DNA of 10,887 nt. Source: Acidobacteriaceae bacterium. GTDB taxonomy: Bacteria > Acidobacteriota > Terriglobia > Terriglobales > Acidobacteriaceae. Below are positions 1-6,596 of the stretch, piece by piece (position 1 is the first letter of the stretch; each line of letters starts with the position of its first letter). The translations under genes were made by a program, and so were the position numbers. The notes under the pieces are model-generated. The model saw nothing but the letters and a program-made list of their open reading frames with translations, did no database searches and had not been told where the DNA came from. The DNA is taken from the NCBI GenBank assembly GCA_025462785.1, contig JAOAPG010000397.1, positions 1 to 10,887 of the forward strand, given 5' to 3'.

Positions 1-1258
1 GGAGAATCGGTTCGTAAATCTGGACTTCATCTCCGCTCGTGATCTCTCTGTAGTGCGGTTCGAAACGCAAAGGGTCGGCGTCGTTGTCATTGCCGAATAT
101 TGACCCATCCGGATTCAAAGCTCCGGATTCGAACACCGTCTTCCCATCACGGTCGGTTACCACCAGATGCAGCCAGGCTCGGCGGGAGGGGAATGCCGTG
201 GGAAGCTTGTGGCCGGTCAGGTTTTCTACAAACACGCTCACTTTAATGTGATCCGGGATTACATCTATGTCACGAATCGTGACTCTTGCAGCTTGCGACT
301 GTAAGAACTCTGTGGTCCTATCTGCTTCGGCAGTCAACTCCAGCGGCATCGCCGTCACACTCAGGTCATTCCGATGAAGGTTCAGCATTTTCAACATGAA
401 GAAGTTCGCACCGACAAAAGTGTGCTGCCGGACGCCAGGTCGGAGTTGGCCCAGCACTACCGAAATAGGCGCGCTTCCTTCAACCTGCGGCATGTGGCAA
501 GACTGACAACTACTTTTCTTGGGATAGTCGCTGTGCAGCCATTCGAGATAAGGCATTTGCTCCGGAAAAGATCCGAGCTCCTTTCCATCGGACCCGATGG
601 ATTTCGTATACAGAGTGTGGCAGGTGGCACAAAGTGCAGAATCGCGTATATGCGGCGCGGCCTCGGTGGGTCGAAAACCTGCCGTGGAGCTCTGCATAAT
701 GTGAGCCTGACCATTTTGAATGTGATAGGGACCATACTCCGGGCGGTCATCCTTCGACTGCGGGACGTCAACCACAAACCCTCCGTTGAAGCTTTCGCGC
801 GTGCCCAATTTCGCCTTCCCTATTTGATGACATACGGAACAGGAAACCCCATCTTCCGCTGGCGCGTTTTTGTTGGGATCGCTGTCAAAGGGCAAGTGCG
901 CGAATACTTCTCCCAAGTGGCCTTGCAGCTTTGCCTCATAGCGCGCGATAGGCATGTGGCAGTCTGCGCATCCATCCTCGATTGCCCCGCGTGATTCTGG
1001 ATGATCAATGTCTTCCCGCCGCACACTTGCCTGCCAATACGGGTCACGCGCGGAGTTGGCCATGATGCTAGAGCGCCAATCGAAGCCAATCGAAACGTCC
1101 TTTCCGTCTGGCGTGGTCAATCCGTTATGACACGCCACGCATCTGTCAGATGTGTGGAATTCCGGCTTCAATCCTTTCTGTTCGGCAGCTCCGCTCACCC
1201 CACACAATGAGAAATGCAAGGCGAGCGTAAAGATGAAATAGTCGACAGGTCTTCGCAT
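1..1258 (-). CDS. Secreted five-heme c-type cytochrome (3' end outside window)
   Basis: A minus-strand frame is open from the ATG at 1258 to the window edge (419 codons), so the C-terminus is missing. A signal peptide (hydrophobic residues about 8-22, likely cleavage near VSGA) sends it to the periplasm. Five heme c attachment motifs are visible: CVACH 40-44, CADCH 97-101, CSVCH 140-144, CATCH 210-214 and CQSCH 251-255. Two are followed by Met-Pro. After residue about 265 there are no more hemes. A beta-rich region follows, with TGHKLPTAFPSRRAWLHL at about 348-365, which resembles the C-terminal segment of multiheme cytochromes often annotated as c554-related. The start codon overlaps the stop of the upstream cytochrome-barrel gene (TGATG), so the two are probably translationally coupled. 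The likely role is periplasmic electron transfer; donor and acceptor cannot be read from the sequence. An oxidoreductase role is not excluded. Confidence 0.9.
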   Translation of the reverse strand, partial: MRRPVDYFIFTLALHFSLCGVSGAAEQKGLKPEFHTSDRCVACHNGLTTPDGKDVSIGFDWRSSIMANSARDPYWQASVRREDIDHPESRGAIEDGCADCHMPIARYEAKLQGHLGEVFAHLPFDSDPNKNAPAEDGVSCSVCHQIGKAKLGTRESFNGGFVVDVPQSKDDRPEYGPYHIQNGQAHIMQSSTAGFRPTEAAPHIRDSALCATCHTLYTKSIGSDGKELGSFPEQMPYLEWLHSDYPKKSSCQSCHMPQVEGSAPISVVLGQLRPGVRQHTFVGANFFMLKMLNLHRNDLSVTAMPLELTAEADRTTEFLQSQAARVTIRDIDVIPDHIKVSVFVENLTGHKLPTAFPSRRAWLHLVVTDRDGKTVFESGALNPDGSIFGNDNDADPLRFEPHYREITSGDEVQIYEPIL

Positions 1259-2403
1259 CACCAACCTTCGTTCAGTCGTCCGTCCTGCCAGACCCACAAC
1301 AGGTAGAACATTAGTTGTATCGATCGACCCGCAGTGTTGCTGACGGGCACACGTACTCCCAAGTCGCCACGGATGTGTTGTCTTCTGCTTATCGTCACCT
1401 GCATTTGCGGTAGAACGTCCCAATCTGTTTTCGCGGCATCTACCAGCTCGCGGTCCGCGAGAAATTCAACCATGGGCGACCACAGCCGACCCAAGCCATG
1501 GTCTGCTGCAAAGCTTTGGCCGAGCGCGGCACGAAAAAATATCGATTGCGGGCTGATCTGGGTGTGACGGGGCAGATCAGCGCCGAATTGAGTCTGCACA
1601 AAGGTCTTCGTACGAAAAAGTTGGTCGAAAGCGACAAAGGTTTCGAAAGTCGTTGTGCCTGTACCGAAGCCCCGCGCCCTATTGCCACTTGGCAAAAGTA
1701 CCCCGCCTTGCAAACTCAAGATGGAGCCCGACTGCAAGCTGGAAAACATGACTCGCTTGACGGCAAGGGTGGTGTCGCCAATCCCGCCATACCAGGTGTG
1801 GTTCTCGTCCTGAAAAGTAATGGGAACATCGACTTCAATTTGGTTCTTTCGTCCAAAGCGCTGTTCATGAATGATGTGGCTCATGACACCTGGGGAGCCC
1901 CGCGCATTGACAGCCGTTGAGACCACGACCTCGTCCTCGGGATAAGCCTTCTCTGTGACCAGGGCACGCGGCAGATTTAGTTCACCGCGAGGCCAGCCTC
2001 GACTCCGGCAGAAGCTGCGCAGGTACCCGATCACTTGATCGATCTCTTCTGGGCTCAGCGCCTCTCGGAACGAAGGCATGATCCGCGAAAAGCCACGGGA
2101 GTGTCCGCCGTGAACGATCACTGCCTTCCATGCCCAGTTGTCTTCCGCAGTCGTCTGATCGCACCTGGTAAAGTCCGGAAATGTTCGGGGCGGCTCGAAC
2201 CCGCTAATTTCTTTTGGCGTTCCGGTGCCATCGGGTCCATGGCACGCAACACAAGCAGACTTGTAGATTTGCTCCCCGGAATCCAAGTTCTGGGAAACTT
2301 TGCCTCCGACTTGTCCGAACAGGCTACCTGCGGTCACGGCAAGAACCAGTCCTGCAACAACCGTCGCGCCGAGAGCCCGACCTGTTCGATTTCTCTTCTC
2401 CAT
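1258..2403 (-). CDS. Cytochrome c domain fused to a putative outer-membrane beta-barrel
   Basis: 381 residues from the ATG at 2403. A signal peptide (MEKRNR, then hydrophobic residues about 13-29) starts here. The frame stays open upstream to a GTG at 2565, but those 54 residues hide the signal peptide inside the protein and have no ribosome site, so the ATG is preferred. Residues about 40-133 form a single-heme cytochrome c domain: CVACHGPDGTG (motif 51-55), probable Met ligand in RIMPSF (Met109), and a final helix SPEEIDQVIGYLRSFC. Residues about 155-381 have alternating beta-strand character with many Gly and aromatic residues and end in Trp, as outer-membrane barrels often do. This part resembles transporter/porin-like proteins (MetA-pathway phenol degradation type). 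The inferred role is electron transfer at or through the outer membrane together with the five-heme cytochrome encoded next. The cytochrome domain is certain; the barrel call is moderate. Confidence 0.85.
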   Translation of the reverse strand: MEKRNRTGRALGATVVAGLVLAVTAGSLFGQVGGKVSQNLDSGEQIYKSACVACHGPDGTGTPKEISGFEPPRTFPDFTRCDQTTAEDNWAWKAVIVHGGHSRGFSRIMPSFREALSPEEIDQVIGYLRSFCRSRGWPRGELNLPRALVTEKAYPEDEVVVSTAVNARGSPGVMSHIIHEQRFGRKNQIEVDVPITFQDENHTWYGGIGDTTLAVKRVMFSSLQSGSILSLQGGVLLPSGNRARGFGTGTTTFETFVAFDQLFRTKTFVQTQFGADLPRHTQISPQSIFFRAALGQSFAADHGLGRLWSPMVEFLADRELVDAAKTDWDVLPQMQVTISRRQHIRGDLGVRVPVSNTAGRSIQLMFYLLWVWQDGRLNEGW

Positions 2404-2408
2404 ACAAT

Positions 2409-2424
2409 GCTCGCGAATGCGAGC
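2409..2424 (-). repeat. Hairpin just upstream of the cytochrome-barrel start codon
   Basis: Perfect 6-bp inverted repeat GCTCGC / GCGAGC with a 4-base loop. On the transcript of the minus gene it ends 5 bases before the ATG at 2403. The only weak Shine-Dalgarno-like bases (GAG) lie in its 3' arm, so the hairpin could limit ribosome access. The structure is seen in sequence; the regulatory effect is inference. Confidence 0.45.
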
Positions 2425-2600
2425 TGTGGCTGGTGCCGAGGGATTTCTTCCTTTTAACGCAATTTCCCGAGAAAAGTCCGATGTTAGAGCAGGGAACGCT
2501 TGTCTGAGTTGCCTTTTTCCAATCTCGCCTTGCAGACATGGAGCACAGCGTATTGGATGCCGCACCCCATTAGGATGGTTCTGCCTGAATTAATGAACAT

Positions 2601-2619
2601 AAATTCTTCTTTAGAATTT
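2601..2619. repeat. AT-rich inverted repeat, possible operator
   Basis: AAATTCT and AGAATTT form a perfect 7-bp inverted repeat around a 5-base centre, about 100 bases before the flippase-like gene and about 200 before the divergent cytochrome gene. It overlaps the candidate -10 box TAGAAT (2612-2617), a position suited to a repressor site. No known consensus was recognised. Confidence 0.3.
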
Positions 2620-2718
2620 CATGGCTACCGCGGACATTCTGTCTCAACTTGCTCCGTTCAATCCATCCTGCCCAGCGCGCAAGCAACGACGGCACGCGTG
2701 ATAGGCTAAAGACGATTT

Positions 2719-3771
2719 ATGAATAAAAAGCGCTCTGTTATCTACGGGTTGGTGTTCGCCGCGCTCGCCATACTCTTTTACCTTCAGTTCCGCACCTGGC
2801 GGAACTTCGATTGGGCGACGTTCTGGAGCCAGACCGACCAAGTTCGCGAGCATAAGCTGCAGGTTTTTTACGGTGTTGTGCTCATTTATTTTGCGTACAT
2901 TATGCGGGCAATTCGCTGGAAGATCTTTCTTCGCCCTGTAAAACAGACGTCCGTTTCCAGTCTGATTGTGCCAACCATTGTCGGTTTCACAGGACTCGCG
3001 CTGCTCGGGCGCCCCGGAGAATTCATCCGTCCCTATCTGATCTCACGCAAGGTGGATCTGAGCTTCTCCTCGCAACTTGCCGTGTGGGCAGTGGAGAGAA
3101 TTTTTGATATCGGATCGTTTGCGCTCATTCTGATATCGGCAATCTTCTTCGCTCAGTCGACAAGAGAAGTTTTATATTACGAGCGCTTCCGCCTCGGCGG
3201 ATTCATTCTTGTAGCCCTCGTGGCTACGATGACTACCGGCGCAGCTGTGATCAGCTGGAAAGGCGAAGCGCTTGCCGATTGGATTGCTGCGCGTTTTTCT
3301 CGTCGCGCTTCCAATGTCGGCCACAGGATCGCGGCTCGCATTCGCGAATTTCGCGATGGCCTCAACACGATTCACGATCTTTCATCCCTGCTTCAGTTGG
3401 TAGCAGTATCGCTGGGAATGTGGTGCATGATCGCGGTGGCCTATTGGGAGGTCATGCAATCCTACGGACCGGGCGCCTTGGATCGGCCAATCTCGCAGGT
3501 CCCGCTCCTCATGGCTTCGAGTATGGTTGGATCGTTAGTCCAACTGCCAGGCGTTGGAGGCGGCTCGCAACTGGCCACGATTTCGACGCTGCAGCACGTA
3601 TTCGGAGCTGCTCCGGAGCTTGCCGCAAGCTGTGGGATTTTGCTGTGGCTGGTGACATTTTTTGCTGTCGTTCCGTTGGGATTGATTTTGGCTCATCAGA
3701 GCGGACTATCTTTACGCAAGCTATCTGCGCAAAGCCAGGAGGCCGAGGCCACTGCGGAGCTTTCATCGTAA
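2719..3771 (+). CDS. Flippase-like integral membrane protein (YbhN / LPG-synthase TM family)
   Basis: 350 residues with about eight predicted membrane segments (for example about 8-22, 50-64, 83-97, 130-145, 159-178, 225-245, 262-275 and 303-326). Family hallmarks are visible: RAIRW (63-67) after the second segment, a Gly-rich turn with GRPGEFIRPYLISRK (97-111), ERIFD (126-130), and LPGVGGGSQLA (276-286). These match the lysylphosphatidylglycerol synthase transmembrane/AglD-like family (PF03706 type), whose members are thought to move or transfer lipid-linked groups in the inner membrane. No aminoacyl-transferase domain is fused, so the substrate is unknown. The basic MNKKR start before the first helix supports the ATG chosen, although there is no clear ribosome site. 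It lies 98 bases before nrdR on the same strand; a functional link with nrdR is not evident. Confidence 0.85.
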   Translation: MNKKRSVIYGLVFAALAILFYLQFRTWRNFDWATFWSQTDQVREHKLQVFYGVVLIYFAYIMRAIRWKIFLRPVKQTSVSSLIVPTIVGFTGLALLGRPGEFIRPYLISRKVDLSFSSQLAVWAVERIFDIGSFALILISAIFFAQSTREVLYYERFRLGGFILVALVATMTTGAAVISWKGEALADWIAARFSRRASNVGHRIAARIREFRDGLNTIHDLSSLLQLVAVSLGMWCMIAVAYWEVMQSYGPGALDRPISQVPLLMASSMVGSLVQLPGVGGGSQLATISTLQHVFGAAPELAASCGILLWLVTFFAVVPLGLILAHQSGLSLRKLSAQSQEAEATAELSS

Positions 3772-3803
3772 CCTCGAAACCGTTAAACCATAGCGGGGTA
3801 CAA

Positions 3804-3815
3804 AGGTATATACCT
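3804..3815. promoter_or_regulatory. 12-bp perfect palindrome upstream of nrdR
   Basis: AGGTATATACCT reads the same on both strands and is centred about 60 bases before the nrdR start, just upstream of where a -35 element would lie for the TACAAT box at 3842-3847. It is a plausible operator. It shares only a central TATAT with the NrdR-box consensus, so autoregulation is not claimed. Confidence 0.35.
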
Positions 3816-3841
3816 CGCCTTCCCTGTTATTCCGGCCCTGT

Positions 3842-3847
3842 TACAAT
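3842..3847 (+). promoter_or_regulatory. Candidate -10 box for nrdR (TACAAT)
   Basis: TACAAT is one mismatch from TATAAT. A weak -35 candidate TTCCCT lies 16 bases upstream (3820-3825). Transcription would begin near 3854, giving a leader of about 15 bases to the ATG at 3870 with no Shine-Dalgarno sequence in it. Confidence 0.35.
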
Positions 3848-3869
3848 CACTAGTTCCCTTTCAATCACC

Positions 3870-4367
3870 ATGAAGTGCCCTTTTTGCGGCTTTGCAAACG
3901 ATAAAGTGGTCGATTCGCGCGAGAGCAAGGAAGCTGATTCCATTCGCCGACGCCGTGAGTGTCTGAAGTGCGAGAAGCGCTTCACGACGTATGAGCGCAT
4001 CGACGAGATTCCGTACATGGTAGTCAAAAAAGATGGTCGCCGCGAAAAATTTGACCGCCAGAAGGTATTAAATGGATTGTTGCGAGCTTGCGAAAAGCGT
4101 CCTGTTCCGATCAGTAAACTGGAGCAAATCGTGAACGAGGCCGAGGGATTCGTTATTGAGTCCGCCGAGCGCGAACGCAAGACGAGTGAAGTGGGCGAGC
4201 TCATCATGAACCGCCTGCGCCGCTATGACAAAGTAGCCTATGTGCGCTTCGCTTCAGTCTATCTCGATTTCAAAGATGTGCAGGAATTTATGGCGGAGTT
4301 GAAGGACCTCCTAAAAACGAAAGATCCAACGGATGTCCGCGGCAAGGTCACGCTGAAGACGCAGTAG
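3870..4367 (+). CDS. nrdR: Transcriptional repressor NrdR
   Basis: 165 residues, close to the usual family length. An N-terminal zinc ribbon is formed by Cys3, Cys6, Cys31 and Cys34, with the typical stretch DSRESKEADSIRRRREC between. It is followed by an ATP-cone (about 49-139) beginning MVVKKDGRREKFDRQKV. NrdR binds ATP/dATP through the cone and, in its dATP-bound state, represses ribonucleotide reductase operons. The frame is open far upstream (to 3279), but that stretch overlaps the flippase-like gene in another frame, and MKCPFCG is the canonical N-terminus, so the ATG at 3870 is the start. No Shine-Dalgarno is present. No ribonucleotide reductase gene is in the window. The following isocitrate dehydrogenase gene begins 48 bases later. 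Confidence 0.97.
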   Translation: MKCPFCGFANDKVVDSRESKEADSIRRRRECLKCEKRFTTYERIDEIPYMVVKKDGRREKFDRQKVLNGLLRACEKRPVPISKLEQIVNEAEGFVIESAERERKTSEVGELIMNRLRRYDKVAYVRFASVYLDFKDVQEFMAELKDLLKTKDPTDVRGKVTLKTQ

Positions 4368-4415
4368 CAGAATGGGCATTTTGCGACGCAACCGCGACCC
4401 GTTCCAGAATTAAAT

Positions 4416-5459
4416 ATGACACACAAAATCACTCTTATTCCTGGCGATGGCATCGGACCTGAAGTTACGCAGGCGACGGTGCGCATCCTCGAAGCTACCG
4501 GCATCAAGTTCGAGTGGGAGCAGTTTGCGGCCGGAGCGGAAGCCTTCGAAAAGTATCACGAATATATTCCGAAAGAATTAACCGAATCCATCGAGCGCAC
4601 CCGGGTGGGATTGAAAGGTCCAGTAACCACGCCGATTGGCGGAGGATTCGCCAGCATCAACGTTCAGCTACGCAAGCAGTTTGAGCTCTACGCGAACTTT
4701 CGTCCTATAAAGAATCTTCCGCACATTCCCACGCGATACCCTGGAGTCGATCTCTTCATCGTTCGTGAGAACACGGAAGGACTCTATTCAGGCATCGAAC
4801 ATGAGGTCGTCCCGGGCGTAGTAGAAAGCCTCAAGATAATTACGGAGAAGGCTTCCACGCGCATTGCCAAGTTCGCCTTTGAGTATGCACGCAAGAACAA
4901 GCGGAAGAAGATTCACGCCATCCACAAAGCCAACATCATGAAGCTTTCGGACGGCCTGTTTCTTCGCTGCTCTCGCAATGTGTCAAAGGACTACCCAGAG
5001 ATTACTTACGGCGAGCACATTGTCGACAATACCTGCATGCAGTTGGTGATGAATCCCTATCAGTACGACATTCTCGTAATGGAGAATCTCTACGGAGACA
5101 TCATCTCCGATCTTTGTTCAGCGTTTGTTGGCGGATTAGGATTTGTGCCGGGAGCCAATTTCGGTGATCAATGTGCGATCTTCGAAGCCGTCCACGGATC
5201 AGCGCCTGATATTGCAGGAAAAGATATCGCGAATCCCACAGCGGTTCTGCGCTCTGCCCTGCTGATGCTCGATCATTTGGGAGAGTACGAAGCTTCGGCG
5301 AGAATCACTACTGCGCTCGAAGAGGTTTACCGGACAAAAGAAAAACTCACGCGCGACGTGGGCGGAAGTTCGGGAACATCGAAAATCGCGGATTCAGTGA
5401 TTGAAGCCATGCAATCCGATTACAAACCGCAACCAGCTAGTCAGGCGTCAACTGCGTGA
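4416..5459 (+). CDS. Isocitrate dehydrogenase, NAD-dependent type
   Basis: 347 residues of the beta-decarboxylating dehydrogenase family, which converts isocitrate to 2-oxoglutarate and CO2 in the TCA cycle. Visible: N-terminal ITLIPGDGIGPEV, the substrate loop with Ser80 and Arg86 (ASINVQLRKQ), Arg96 in ANFRP, RENTEGLYSG (118-127) with catalytic Tyr124, Lys171 in HKANIMK, and the metal-binding Asp204, Asp228 and Asp232 (NLYGDIISD). In the cofactor loop HGSAPDIAGKDIANP, Asp265-Ile266 occupy the positions that are Lys344-Tyr345 in the NADP enzyme of E. coli, which points to NAD. The short length also fits the NAD group. The Ser80 substrate loop argues against isopropylmalate dehydrogenase, the main alternative. 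There is no ribosome site before the ATG. An 11-base palindrome TTGCGACGCAA lies at 4381-4391 in the gap after nrdR. The 3' tail is Gln/Ala/Ser-rich. Confidence 0.92.
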   Translation: MTHKITLIPGDGIGPEVTQATVRILEATGIKFEWEQFAAGAEAFEKYHEYIPKELTESIERTRVGLKGPVTTPIGGGFASINVQLRKQFELYANFRPIKNLPHIPTRYPGVDLFIVRENTEGLYSGIEHEVVPGVVESLKIITEKASTRIAKFAFEYARKNKRKKIHAIHKANIMKLSDGLFLRCSRNVSKDYPEITYGEHIVDNTCMQLVMNPYQYDILVMENLYGDIISDLCSAFVGGLGFVPGANFGDQCAIFEAVHGSAPDIAGKDIANPTAVLRSALLMLDHLGEYEASARITTALEEVYRTKEKLTRDVGGSSGTSKIADSVIEAMQSDYKPQPASQASTA

Positions 5460-5493
5460 TCCAATAAACGTCGGGACTGGCACAATTCTGCTT

Positions 5494-5499
5494 TACAAT
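5494..5499 (+). promoter_or_regulatory. Candidate -10 box for the VWA gene (TACAAT)
   Basis: TACAAT lies 8 bases before the ATG at 5508, so transcription from it would begin at or next to the start codon and give a leaderless or near-leaderless mRNA. No Shine-Dalgarno lies upstream and no good -35 is visible. Confidence 0.3.
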
Positions 5500-5507
5500 T
5501 TTCCTTG

Positions 5508-6506
5508 ATGCGGCTTTTCCTCAGATTTGTGCCCGGCTTTGCCGTCATAATGTTTTTCTTATCCGCCGGAATTACTTCCGCCCAAGAGACAACATTTAAT
5601 GCTCAGTCCAATGTGGTAATTGTGCCTGCCCTTGTGCGTGATCGAAAAGGAAACGCAACCTATGGACTTCAAGCGAAGGACTTCCTAATCGAAGATGACG
5701 GAGTTGGGCAATCCGTTCGCTTGGATGACGGCGCAGACGCGGAACCAGTTTCGGTCGTTGTCGCAGTTCAAACCGGGCGCAAAGCTATGCGCGAGTTCCG
5801 TCGAATTCGCGGTCTGAGTGCAATGCTACAACCCATATTCGGAGAGCCAAACGCTAACATTTCGCTAGTTGAGTTCGACAGCAAAGTGAATCTCATTCAA
5901 GACTTCACGCATACCGACGGGCTGATCGAAGAAGAACTCAAGCAATTGCAGCCCGGTGATGAAGGAGCTGCGATTCTGGACGCAGTGAGTTATTCAGTAA
6001 AGCTGCTGGAAACCTTACCAAAAGGACGACAACGGGTATTGTTACTGATCTCGGAAACGCGCGATCACGGCAGTAAGCAATCCAAAATTGATGATGTCGT
6101 GAAGGAGATAGGAAACAGCAACACGGTCGTGTACGCATTGCCGTTCTCGCCTTCTCTATCCCAAGTGCTGGACACCGAGCGTGGCAACAACATGGACGAA
6201 TTGCAAGGTGGCGCAAACTGGATTCCGCTGTTCGTCATGGCGGTACACGCGATGAGAAGAAACGTCCCCCATGCGATCGCATCCATGACTGGAGGCGAAT
6301 ACGAGCTGTTCTCGTCCCGCAAGAGCTTCGAAACCAAGATGACCAGCTTCGGCAATCATCTGCATAGCCGCTACCTTTTAAGTTTCGAGCCGAAGGACCC
6401 GCATCCGGGACTGCACGAGATCCATGTGCGCCTAAAGCAACCGGGAACAGCGACTGTGCTCTCAAGGACCAGCTACTGGGTCGGTCCTGCTGAGCCGCAA
6501 GAATAA
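5508..6506 (+). CDS. Secreted VWFA-related protein of acidobacterial type, metal site lost
   Basis: 332 residues from the ATG at 5508; a TTG one codon upstream (5505) is an alternative. A signal peptide (residues about 1-25, cleavage near TSAQ) is followed by a beta region with NVVIVPALVRDRKGN and LQAKDFLIEDDG (about 35-64), the usual lead-in of the 'VWFA-related Acidobacterial domain' family. A VWA-like fold follows (about 81-290) and then a short beta tail with LLSFEPKDPHPGLHEIHVR. These proteins are very common in Acidobacteriota; their role is unknown but presumed to be extracytoplasmic protein binding. The metal-ion motif DxSxS is replaced by AVQTG (86-90) after VSVVV, and the later Asp position reads LLISETRD, so Mg-dependent ligand binding is probably lost. 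Its end faces the end of the minus-strand binding-protein gene, with 90 bases between. Confidence 0.88.
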   Translation: MRLFLRFVPGFAVIMFFLSAGITSAQETTFNAQSNVVIVPALVRDRKGNATYGLQAKDFLIEDDGVGQSVRLDDGADAEPVSVVVAVQTGRKAMREFRRIRGLSAMLQPIFGEPNANISLVEFDSKVNLIQDFTHTDGLIEEELKQLQPGDEGAAILDAVSYSVKLLETLPKGRQRVLLLISETRDHGSKQSKIDDVVKEIGNSNTVVYALPFSPSLSQVLDTERGNNMDELQGGANWIPLFVMAVHAMRRNVPHAIASMTGGEYELFSSRKSFETKMTSFGNHLHSRYLLSFEPKDPHPGLHEIHVRLKQPGTATVLSRTSYWVGPAEPQE

Positions 6507-6534
6507 TACGTATTCCGGCTAAATTGCCCGCATC

Positions 6535-6574
6535 CGCGAGGTCATTTGTGATGGACCGCGATCAATCCCCTTTT
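6535..6574. terminator. Possible terminator between convergent genes
   Basis: An imperfect hairpin (arms 6535-6545 and 6551-6560, about nine pairs with bulges, loop TTGTG) is followed by CCCCTTTT at 6567-6574. It lies in the 90-base gap between the convergent VWA and binding-protein genes. The stem is bulged and the T run short, so this is tentative. Confidence 0.3.
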
Positions 6575-6596
6575 ACTCTTCTTGTGGCTTCGCGCC

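Larger units (their letters stand above)
2404..2718. other. Divergent intergenic region between cytochrome unit and flippase-like gene
   Basis: 315 bases without a convincing gene. They hold a 6-bp GC-rich hairpin next to the cytochrome start (2409-2424) and an AT-rich inverted repeat (2601-2619). Plus-strand TAGAAT at 2612-2617 could be a -10 box for the gene at 2719, but its -35 match (TTAATG, 2590-2595) is weak. The minus frame continues open through part of this region without conserved-looking sequence. Confidence 0.6.

Noticed and set aside
374..1210. Open frames on the plus strand and a second minus frame (820-1089) across the first 1.2 kb
   Set aside because: They are shadows of the five-heme cytochrome, which is the only frame with regular CxxCH motifs and a signal peptide. 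It escapes a complete-ORF scan because its stop codon lies outside the window.
2404..2565. Upstream GTG start for the cytochrome-barrel protein
   Set aside because: It would bury a good signal peptide 54 residues inside the protein, and there is no Shine-Dalgarno site before the GTG.
3279..3869. A 197-residue N-terminal extension of NrdR
   Set aside because: It overlaps the flippase-like gene in another frame and has low-complexity composition. NrdR proteins begin with MKCPFCG.
4416..5459. 3-isopropylmalate dehydrogenase
   Set aside because: The substrate loop carries Ser80 (ASINVQLRKQ), as in isocitrate dehydrogenases, and no leu genes are nearby.
5478..5491. Sigma-54 promoter before the VWA gene (TGGCAC-N5-TGC)
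   Set aside because: The distance between GG and GC is one base shorter than the strict -24/-12 spacing. The TACAAT box is a simpler explanation.
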